NCBI RefSeq assembly: GCF_018691265.1
Contig: NW_024881272.1
Coordinates: 22,433,323-22,497,322, forward strand
Direction of reading: 5' to 3'
Source of the DNA: Tyto alba
Lineage: Eukaryota > Chordata > Aves > Strigiformes > Tytonidae
DNA: 64,000 bases
Shown here: positions 1 to 9,870 of the stretch, one piece after another
How positions within the stretch are numbered: position 1 is the stretch's first letter
Layout: each line of letters opens with the position of its first letter
Program-made: the position numbers and the translations under genes
Notes under the pieces: model-generated
The model's database searches: none
Told to the model about the DNA's origin: nothing
Seen by the model: only the letters and a program-made list of their open reading frames with translations

Positions 1-402
1 ATTACTGTTAGTTTTTCTGCTTTCCACCTGAATTTATTTTATTCATTCAGATAACATCAGAGTGGCTGCTAATGTCAATGCTTAGCAGGATGTAAAATAT
101 GTTGCTATAAATAAGAAACTAACCCTGCTTTCTGGGAATTGTAAACTTCCCCTTTACTCTCTGCTTTGTTCAACACATGCAGCTTAAACCTGTTCACTGC
201 TAAAATAGCTTTTAAATGGTAAACCAAGTGTCTGTTTTCTCTAAATTTCCCACATAGCTCAGTTATACATTTTGTGTTACCTAGTTCTCCTTATTTCAAA
301 ACAGCTGTTGACCAAGTCTTAACTGTTCTGTCTTTGTCTTTATTCTTCAAATTGTTGAACCAAATAATGTGTAGATTTGCAAGATGTGCATTTACAGGAT
401 AA

Positions 403-480
403 TAATACAGGTTGGAAAGAACCTCAATAGGTCTAGTCCAATCTCCTGAGCAAAGAAGGACTGGGCATGGGAAGGATGCC
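403..480 (-). mobile_element. CR1 LINE 3' end, short relic
   Basis: The plus strand reads ACAGGTTGGAAAGAACCTCA and then GGTCTAGTCCAATCTCCTGAG, matching the complement of the CR1 3' terminus. The rest of the element is missing or unrecognisable. Confidence 0.8.
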
Positions 481-652
481 ACTATGCCAGACACTATGTT
501 TGAGCTGTGTCATTGACCACATCAGACTGTATCGTTAAACTCTTTGAGTTCATTTATCCAGGAAAATTGACTATAAACATTTCCTAAACAAGTATTCCTT
601 TCAGAAAATAAATTACTTTGTTTCACAGTGTGTAGCATATTTCCAACACTAA

Positions 653-679
653 TTTTTTTCTTTTTTTTCTTTTTTTTTT
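653..679. repeat. T-rich tract
   Basis: Nearly pure T with a few C. Confidence 0.8.
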
Positions 680-2966
680 ATTACAGCACTGTCCACTGCA
701 GAACTGATAGGGATTGTCTGGATCAGAATAGCTATTGAAGTCAATTGCCCTGTGCAAAAAAATGCTCAGACCTAGTTTTCCACTTTCACTATAGGTACAA
801 AGTAAATTTTAAAACAGATTTCCACAACTGTTCAATAACAGTTGGTCAAAAAAATAACTTCTCTCACCCATGAACAATAAAACATTAACATGCTTCTTGT
901 ATGAAAACTACATTTGCTCCTGCTCCTTGCTGTACAGGCACCAGGGCTGCAGGCTTGTACCCACGGCTGGCTGAGGGTGACAAGGATAGACTTGGGAGGA
1001 TTAATTTTAAAAGCCTATCTCTGCTGAGTATTTTGGCAGCGTTCTCTCAATGCTGATAAATAACTGAACACATCTACATCGTAAGGGCTGGGGGCGGGGG
1101 GGCATCTCCCTGCTTAAATCCATAATGGAATCACATCTTTGATAGCACATGTGTATTTTATCAGCTTAGTGAAAAGTAGATGAGGTAGACATTTCAATAC
1201 AGAGTACCCGGGTTCACGAAAAACAGAGCATGTTTTTCAACCTTAAAAGGACATTTTCCATTATAGTGTTTATAAAGCTGATTTTATAGAGCTTTCATAC
1301 CCAATAGTTCCACCCAAAAGATGGAAGTATGTTGAACACCTACATTCATCAGAAGGAAATACAGACAATGTAGATTGTACGAAAGCCAGTGTAAGCACTG
1401 ATCAAGCAATGCACGAATATTTTCTAATGTAGCAATGCACAATGTCAGTTCCCCCAAAAAATAATGATAAAAGAGTGCAAAGCACATATCCAGTTCTGAC
1501 CCACAGACTCAGCAAGTCCCTTAAGGAGCTAGCGAGCTATAAGCTTTCAAGAAAAGACTGCATGTTTTGCCACAGCACAGATTATATAGGAGATGGAGCA
1601 GAAACTTGCAGCAGAAGAATTAAGGAAGGGCAAGGAGAGTCTATGTCAAGTGAAATAAGGCAGACCATGGATGCACAATCTGTGTGCAAGTATTTAGTGT
1701 AGTTTAATTTTCTCTGGGACTGTCACTTCCCTAATGCTTCAAAAAGGGAAACACTGTGGTAGGCGCAGCTCGCTGGAGCAAGATCTTAGAGATATAGAGA
1801 GCTCCCTTCTCCTTTGCATCACACTGTGTTGGTGTATTTTGTATTGTACTGAATACTTAATTAGTCCCATCTTTGCAATGTTGGCAAGGTAGGTTTTCAA
1901 AGAAAATACAAATAAAACCAGATAATCGTCTTAAGCTTAAATAAGAAAAGTAACTGAGGATTTTTTTTCTGCCAGTCTAGAGTTTGCCTTCTGTACACTT
2001 ATCATGGGGTTACCAAAGGACACAAACTGGGACTATCCCTTTGACTACCATTTTTCTCAGGACTGTGTTATTTACTCTGTTCTCAGGTCAGGGCATGGTT
2101 GCATAATGTAGCTGCACGTTTCTTTCAGGAACTTTGTAGAGGAGAAAGGTTTGGGATATGTGATTTGCATGTTTGCTACAGCCTCCAGAAAAAAGCTCCC
2201 ATAGTATTTCCAGAAACTCTTACTGTATTCTTTCCCTTTTGGGACAAGAAGGATCAATAGGACTAGATCTTTCTGTAGCTGAACACAAGAGACAGTTTGC
2301 CATGACAGAGAAGAGAAATGTATAAAAGGAAATATAAGTGTCCCATGTAAATGAGTTTACAGACGTGCCAGTATATACATTGGCTAATTGCACTGACGGA
2401 TTTTTTCTTGCTTCTCTGTAAACTATTGATTAGAGAATAAAAAGAATGCTTTAAATATCACTTCCTGAGCAGGTGCAAATGGAGGTACTTCACTGAAATT
2501 AATATAACTATGTCATTTATTCCAGAAGAAAGATCTTTCTCTTGTGCAGATCTGTTTTATTTCAGGATACATACTGTCAGTTTTGTAAATTTAGCTAAAG
2601 AGTTTTGGATTAACATAATCTTTCATACTAATTCTGAAAGCCCTTATATAGAAATAAATCCTAATACTTAAAGAAAAGCTCTCCAGCATTAATGTTTAAT
2701 AAGAGATTCTGTACAGATGAGGTAGTGATTCAGGATATGTTCTCAGACTCAGGATAAATTTATGTTTTTATTCTTTCAAATTGTACTGTGGAACTCAGAA
2801 GTTTATAGAAGTTGCAAACAAACCAGAGAAGAGTAAAATGAGAACAAACTGGAAAGTGCAGAAACTAATACAGCTCATAAATGGTGTCATGTCAGTATTT
2901 TCTGAATATTGCTCATATCACAGAAATAAAAAGCAATAATTGAATTAAAAAGATCAAGCAATTTAC

Positions 2967-3155
2967 CTTGCATAACTGTGTCTTCCTTTCATAGTATGCA
3001 ATCACAGGTCTTGATGCTTGGTAATAGCTTTTGATTCCTTCCTTGATAGTTTCAGCATTATCAGAGTACTGACTGCTCTGATTTCTCATCAGAAGGCGAC
3101 TGCTCATGGTTTCTGCAGAGCAGTCCAGGCAGACCACAAGTTTTGGTTCCCCAAT
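2967..3155 (-). CDS. AK5: AK5 coding exon: lid and C-terminal part of kinase domain 2
   Basis: This exon of 189 bases encodes 63 residues from IGEPKLVVCLDCSAETMSSR to SRPVIAYYERKTQLCK. The strand LVVCLDC precedes the lid. RLLMR keeps the equivalents of AK1 Arg128 and Arg132. The lid itself reads NQSSQYSDNAET, where the AK1 Arg138 position is Tyr (3066-3068), and the following helix reads IKEGIKSYY, where the Arg149 position is Gly (3036-3038). Acceptor is CTTTGTCTGTAG and donor GTAAAT. In mammals one more exon of about 22 codons ends the protein; nothing matching it was seen in the remaining 2,966 bases. Confidence 0.96.
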
Positions 3156-6100
3156 CTACAGACAAAGAAAAACAGTAAGTATTCAAACCACTGGCCTGGT
3201 AAAACTGATTTGGTTTGGATAATTTTGAAAAGAAATGCTACCAAAATAGTCATCAAGGAATTTATTAGCAAATTACTTTCATATTTGTCTATGCAGAAAT
3301 TATGCTTATTGACAAACACCTCTTATTACAGCAGCACTTAGAGATCCCACTATTCAAGATCTAGGCTGTGCTTGATCAGACTCTACACATACAGAGAAAA
3401 AGAGATATGATCTGAAAAATTCTGGCTGCTTGGACTGCAGATCATCAGTTTGTTCATTATCTGCAACTGTTTGAGAAAAGCTTGATGCAAACAGCACTGG
3501 ACTCAGGGAATGCTTGACATGGTTATTTTTCTAGCCTTTGCTTTGTTTAATCTGTGAAAAATACATTTACATTCAGTGAATGGTAAACTATAGCTTAGAT
3601 TTTCAAAAGGCAATAGAAGGAAAAGTCCAAATTAAAGTGTTCCCACTTGAAACAGAAATGAGTAGCAACAGACAGGCTCAGGGACACCATCAAATGCTTG
3701 TTATTGGACAGAGTCACAGGAATACATTCTGTGAATTACTTTAGACCACACACTAGTTTATGTCAATATTTGCAGTGTAACTCTACATCATTACTACCCA
3801 TGGCATAAAGAAAGGATGTGATATATTCCTCTGCATTTTCAAATTCGTGAGTAATTTCCAAATTCTCTAACAAGCCCACCATTTAGTGCTTTTTGGCTAG
3901 TGCCAAAGTAGTCACAAGGGAGAGTCTGCCCTTTTCTATAAAGAAATGAAATACAGATTTATTTATTTTTACTCCCAGGCCTTGGCAAATACAGTAAATA
4001 ATTGTCTCTATCTACATTTGATCATAGATAGTGCAGTACTTTATGGGTGAAAAAGAACTGGCAAGAAAGAGCAAAACGTTCCTTATAACATTTTAGGAGA
4101 GACCCAAAAGTCCTGAACATAAATCCTCATAATTCTTTCCCCGAGATGCTGAAAAATATGCATGTCATTTAGCATAAATCTTGCAATATACTCTGTCAAA
4201 CACCCTGCTCAGGCACAGCTTTCTCTGACACAAGCTTTTGCCTGAGCAACAACTGTTGGGCTCAGTTTAAAGGGGTAAACTCCACCTCTATCAAGTAAAC
4301 TAAAGGTGTTACAGGATCAGAGAAAAGTAATGTAACAATTTTTCCATGCAGTTGTGTATTAAATTGTTCAATGATGCTCTCAGACTTTTCCTCATTCCTT
4401 CCCTTTCTATAAGGGATTTGGAGAACCCCTTTTAGGAGAAAGAAGTCTTGAGAAAAGACGACTGTTCTTCACATTAGATCTTCACATTATAAAATCATGC
4501 TTTTACCATGGCTACAGCAAAGTCTAAAGGACTGATATATGAAAATTGCCATTGCTACCTTTGTTGACAGCTCTTAAAGGAAGAAATATTCTAAAGGTAA
4601 ATATTTCATGTTAGGGCTTCTGCATTTGACTGAGGATGTCTGGATTACGTTGACCTTTCTACCTTAATGACTTTTTAAGAGATAGCTGAAGCCAAGGGAT
4701 TATGTCAGACAGTTCAATGACAGGCTTTTATCCATTCTTTTTTTCCACACCGCTCAGAAAACATTAATGCTATTAGCAGCAGCAGTATTGGGTTTTGGGA
4801 TTAAAAAAGCCAACAAAGCAGTTTGAACAGACTTAGATCTAGAAGTTAAAAAAGATGTGGGCTTAATCAACGATTTAAACAAATGCCCTTTTTGTATAAT
4901 CAGACTAGGATGGTGAGAAGTTATTTCCTCCAAGCTCCACATGAGGAATTCCATGGTCTGTTCTAAATTAGAATACAATAAATGAGGAATGATTCCTTTC
5001 ATCACTTATAGTCATATCATCACCTTACAATGACGATATGAAGGAGTCTACTGACTGGCAGGATCAGATCATAGTATCTTGTTTGATAGACCAAGATTCA
5101 CTTTTGAAAAATCTATATGGTTCTCTTGAAAGTTTCAATGTTGCTAGTCTCTGAAATTCAAAACATTACAGAAATGTCATTCTTCCAAGTTAAAAATTGC
5201 AGAAAGTAAACATAATGCCCCTATCAGATATTACAGCAATTTTTACTACTCTTTTTTTTTTTTTTTTTTTTTTTCCAAAATTACAGTTTTCCTGACACAA
5301 TCTAGCTTAAATAATGCATGCTGTGGGGACACCTGCAGGAAGTTAAACAAGTCTAATGTATTCGGTGTTTACTCAGTTTTATTGCATATCTTCCACCTGG
5401 TGATGTGGAATTTATAATTTAATATTGTTTTATACTTTTCACATAGAAGAAAGACCAAGGAGGTAACAGAGACATGTGCTTCTCTAGAATTATGGCTAGG
5501 TAAAAGTACAGTTATATCATAGAAAGGAATTGGGCAAAACTGGCTGGAGATTAAGTTGTTTCTATATAGCTAATTCTATTGAGAGCTGTCAAGCTTTTCA
5601 GTATAAGCAGTATTTCCAATGTCTTCTAAATACAACAGCTCTTGGTTAACAACTATAATGCTTTTTTACACATCATGTAGATATTCATTTGCACTTTGCC
5701 ACCATTAATTAATATAGCCTCTTTTCATTCAATTATAATGTAGGAAGAACTTCTTATCGCCCTTCAGAAAGAACCGGAAAGCACTATTTCAATAATGACT
5801 CATTTAAAAAAACTTCACAGACTTACAGCTTACAGCCAGCCAAGTTCACCCAGTGAAAACTGAAGTGGATACATGGGTACAACAGGGATGACTTAGCACA
5901 TTCAAAATTATTGGTTGGGGTCCTTGTATTTTACTCCAAATATAAAAGGCAGCTCAGGACTACAGAATCTTTTCCTGCTACAGTGTCTCCAGGAACTGAA
6001 AGGGATTCTGCTTTTGCACTGGATGCATCAAGACTTGTTTGGCTGTCAATGCCTTAGTCCAGGACATGCCAATCTCTAAATCCTACTTTATAGCATAGAC

Positions 6101-7116
6101 CAGTGTTCACAGGACATGACACATATGCCTGCCAGAAAAGCAGCACTGCTGAAATAGTTCCTCCTTCTACACAAAGTAAAAGAAATCTCCAATGACTTTT
6201 TAATAGTCTGTGGCACTTTAGTAAAGGAACTAACAGATCAACATTTCCATGAATGCTTCCATAGCAAATCCTGTTGTCCATTATTTTGTCCAGCTTCTGA
6301 TGCTTAAATCTTGCTAGGCTTTTCTGGTAATCAACTAAATAAAGCAGCTAAAAGTTCAGGGAGAAAACAGATGATTCATTAAAGTTTTATTACCTTTCAA
6401 ACTTGTATAGGACATTTGTGAAGTGTAATATGGTAGAATATATACTTAACTATTTCTCCTAGTTCACCACTTCTCCTAAATCCTGGCAAATTCATTCACA
6501 GGGCTTATATAGAGTATTTTCTGCAGATTGAGAAATGTACAGCTGAGACTTCTCAGTAGGTCTTAACACATGCTGCAGAAATCGATAACTCTCTGAACTG
6601 CCACGCAGTCACTTGCAAAATGCTCTTTTTATGGCTACACCACCTGTTACTCATCACAAAAATTAAATCTGTGTTTTGCTGTTTCTAAGTGGCAGCAAGG
6701 TTTAGCAGAGCTGGCTCAATAGTAAGAGATATTAACTATGAAAATACATGCTTTCATGAAACTACATCAAGTAGTGTTTGATGAGCTTTCATGAGTATAG
6801 CAGCCATCCACTAGAATTAGAAAACAGATTCTAAAAACAGTGTTTTCCACTAAGTATGAATTTATCCTGGTTTATATTAAATTTGGGTAAAATCTGACTT
6901 TACTTCTGGTATTACAGAGTCTGTGTAGGTGAAGGCAAAAGCTGGAGTTGCTATATTGATGGGATGCCAAATTTTCAGCGATCAGCAGCACAACACTGTT
7001 GGATCAGCTCTTTACACATCCCCATTGCAATCAGCTAAAGATGGGGACCCAAGCAGCATCAGAAGTACAGTCATATCTTAGTGGGATTTATGAAAGCATT
7101 ATGATTATATGGTCAC
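3156..7116 (-). other. AK5: AK5 intron of 3,961 bases
   Basis: Noncoding, AT-rich. The only feature noted is a run of 23 T at 5252-5274. Confidence 0.9.
5252..5274. repeat. Poly-T, 23 bases
   Basis: Uninterrupted T run inside an AK5 intron; it may be a microsatellite or the tail of an old retrocopy. Confidence 0.9.
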
Positions 7117-7233
7117 CTTGCTCTCAAATTCTTCTGCTTCTTTCAGCTCCCGGGGATACCCATCGATCAGGAATCCATTTGTGTCCCCTAACCTGGAAAC
7201 CATGGCTTCCTTCAGTAGCTCTAGGACAATACC
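7117..7233 (-). CDS. AK5: AK5 coding exon: kinase domain 2 core
   Basis: This exon of 117 bases is exactly 39 codons and is in phase 0 at both ends. It reads GIVLELLKEAMVSRLGDTNG and then FLIDGYPREL, ending KEAEEFESK. The IDGYPRE motif carries the arginine equivalent to AK1 Arg97, which contacts AMP; it is intact. The helix VLELLKEAM is typical of the family. The acceptor TTTCTTTCCAATGCAG and donor GTGACC are good to fair. Confidence 0.96.
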
Positions 7234-8261
7234 CTGCATTGGAAAGAAAGAGAGTTACTTGGTTAATTAATAAGAAAGACTGATACCTTTGTTTGTTACA
7301 CTGACTTTAGTCCTATGCCCTTGAGAACTGCCTTGTTTTGCTAAAAGCAGGTCCTGTGAATGCAGGTGTTCTTCCCATCCTGAAGGTAGCAAGGCACTCT
7401 ACTTTTTCTTCTCTCAGGACCAGCTATGCTACACAAATCTAGTGCTGCAACCTATCCAAGAGTTCCTGAAGTGACCTCTAGATAGCTGGGAATATTTCAT
7501 CGTTTCAAAATTAATGTGAATACCTGTGAAACTTTGGAGTACTGTTGCAGCATTTTCCAATCTGATTGCATTTTGCTATGTCATTGATATATTACATGGA
7601 AAGTGGTAAGAGACCCCATCTGACCAAACATAGTGAAGAGCAAAGCAATCACAATCAAGCTTCAGCACAGCTTTTAGTTTCCCCTGAGCAGCACTTCCCA
7701 GTATCTTTCATTAGCAAACACATCCTATGATCTAGATGCACTTGCTGAAGACCCACCAAGAGCTGGGGCTGCGGACCTGCCATGTAGAAGTCAAGTCCAG
7801 CTGAGAATAACACACTGTCTTCACAGTCTCCATTAAACTGCAGTCCAGCTACTCTGGGATGTCAGCCAGCTCTGCAGGGAACTGCTGCAGGTATTGTAAA
7901 TTAGAATAGCTGCCAGGAGGACCAGCTCTGAATCTGAAATGCAAAGCTATAAAATGGACATGAAGTTTCTGTTTCCTGTACTTATTCTTACAATTTGCAA
8001 TGCATAGAACAGCATCTGTCTCGCAGGATTCCATGACTAATTTGTTGCCTATGTGAGTCTGAAATGTGAAGAAATACTGGCATAGGAAGGGGAAAGAATT
8101 GCCACAGGACTGGCAATGAGGAAACTTCTCCCTCAAGTTCCAGACTCATTTTACTTAAACAGGAATCATCAAATCTAGTGTCTTATTTCCACCCTTTTAG
8201 ACAATTTACCTACTGCTGCCTTTATTTAACCATTAGGACCCCAAATAAAACTCTTGCTTAC
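7234..8261 (-). other. AK5: AK5 intron of 1,028 bases
   Basis: Noncoding. An open frame of 95 codons on the minus strand at 7849-8136 has no recognisable product and does not join in phase with the neighbouring exons. Nothing else was seen. Confidence 0.9.
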
Positions 8262-8425
8262 GCCAGGCACAGGTTCACCACATTCCATGATGTCTTTGAT
8301 CAATTTACTTCTCTCTGATAATGATGATAACTCATTTTGAAGAAGGTCACCAGTGGACAGGTGAGTAAATCCATATTTCTTGGCTAACTGTTCGCATTGG
8401 CTACCTTTGCCAGAGCCAGGCCCAC
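8262..8425 (-). CDS. AK5: AK5 coding exon: P-loop and NMP-binding part of kinase domain 2
   Basis: This exon of 164 bases encodes 55 residues with the split Gly. It begins with the Walker A loop [14 protein letters not shown], which binds the triphosphate of the donor nucleotide, and continues through [14 protein letters not shown] and [14 protein letters not shown] to EPVPG. The usual Thr after GKG is Ser, a conservative change. In the STGDLL motif the next residue is Gln (codon 8337-8339), where adenylate kinases normally have the AMP-binding Arg (AK1 Arg44). Acceptor is CCCTCACAAAG and donor GTAAGC. The frame is open and both splice sites are good, so this is not a decayed exon. Confidence 0.96.
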
Positions 8426-8949
8426 CTTTGTGAGGGAAAAATATCTAGAATTAGAAAAGAAGAAATATCTCCCTCTTCTCAAACTATAGCAACCAAAAAA
8501 ATGGGAGGAAATTGGTAAGACTGCCTATTTTGCAACTTTTTTTTGCAAAGATGCTCTATACAGTAAAAAAGTCATATACTTCCCTTCCAGTACACTACAC
8601 TGCTGACTCAAAAATCCATACCGAAGTTGAAGGAGTCACATCAGTGTGGAATCTCTTGCAGAAGAGAACCTGTACCTAAAACACCATTACCATGTAAAAT
8701 AAAAACATGAAACAGACAGCCAGTGGGGAAGGGTATTTGATTCAGCATACGTTCAGCTTGATAGCTGCAACAAATATTAGCAAACTAATGTTCTCTGCAT
8801 CCTTGTGAGGGAAATATTTTGTCCCCATTTATGGAATGGAAAGGTATAGGCAAAGAGATGGTGAAAACTGCCTCTGTTATGTGGGATGCACATAGGTGTA
8901 CAGTAACCAAACCCTTTTGCACTGTGGTAAACATAAAAGGAAAATTTCA

Positions 8950-9870
8950 CTGTGCTTGTGCCCTTTCCCTTTGAGCTGGAAAGCTCTCATGTGCTGGTAT
9001 GTCTGCCGATAACAGAAAGCCAGGTACTGAAGCCGCTGAATGCTGAGGAAAGCTCGGTCATGCTGCTCCCTGCAGCTGTGGCACTGGCTTGCTTTTCATG
9101 CATGCTGCAGGGAAGTGCAAGGGCAAAGGGCTCAGCGACAAAGGGCCCACGGAGACCCTGTCACCACCCCCTCTTCTACACCCACACCTGTACTCAGCTG
9201 GAAAACCACCTCTGAACCAGGCTGGGAGTCAAACAACCGGAGGGGTGAAGGGCAGTCTCAGCCCACAGGGCACTCAGGTGAACCTGCTCAAGTGATTTTC
9301 CACAGGCTGAAGGGAAGGCACGGGAGGCCAGCCCCCCAGCTCACCACAGCTGCAGGCTGGCTGTTCGCATCTCTCAGGGGCCTGTGGGGAGATGGAGAGG
9401 GCGGGAGGGGAAGCGCAGCAATTCAGGTGAATGCTGTAGTGTCCTGTCAGAAATGGCACCTCAAGCTTCCTTGTGTCCTTCAACAGCAGAGCTGCCACCA
9501 CCTCTGAAGTCCCCAAACTCTGCCTCTCTGGCAAGCACACTTTTTCTGGGGCTGTCTCAGGGGCTCCGGACGCTTCCTTGCTCTGCAGGTGCTGGCGTTG
9601 CCCTGTCCCACTTCCTCAATGGAGGTGGCTGCTCTTCCTTCCTCACCCTGAAGGCCATCCCTGTGAAATGCCAGATGCCTCTTCAACCGCTTGCTGAGTG
9701 GCAGCTTCTACCTCAACCTGGCTGGAGAGATGGGGAAGCCATGGAAATTGCTGGAAGCGACTACTCAGGGATCCTGCTCCTGTGGCTGCAACGTCTAGAT
9801 CTGCTGGTGGAGCTGAGGTGAGTACCCTGTGAGGGCTGAACAGGGTGGGGAGGGCTGAGGGGCCATGTTG
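8950..9870. other. GC-rich block of unknown nature inside an AK5 intron
   Basis: This block is clearly GC-richer than the surrounding AT-rich intron. Several frames are open for 70 to 155 codons, as expected when stop codons are rare by composition, and none gives a recognisable protein. CpG dinucleotides are scattered rather than dense, so it is not a clear CpG island. On the plus strand a consensus donor GAG/GTGAGT lies at 9815-9823, and AATAAA occurs downstream at 10091-10096. It could be a lineage-specific noncoding exon, a decayed island or an unrecognised insertion. Confidence 0.5.

Larger units (their letters stand above)
1..2966 (-). other. AK5: AK5 intron, partial (leading to the unseen last coding exon)
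   Basis: Begins with the donor GTAAATTGC after the last visible exon. The mammalian protein has about 22 more residues; no minus-strand sequence resembling that exon was found here. It contains a CR1 end fragment (about 403-480) and a T-rich tract (653-679). Confidence 0.75.

Noticed and set aside
3018..3341. Plus-strand open frame of 107 codons
   Set aside because: It is the antisense shadow of the AK5 exon at 2967-3155 plus intron.
7849..8136. Minus-strand open frame of 95 codons between two AK5 exons
   Set aside because: The neighbouring exons join perfectly without it and its product resembles nothing known.
9040..9821. Overlapping plus-strand open frames of 155 and 145 codons in the GC-rich block
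   Set aside because: Several frames are open at once because the block is GC-rich. The products are low in recognisable motifs and match no family I know.
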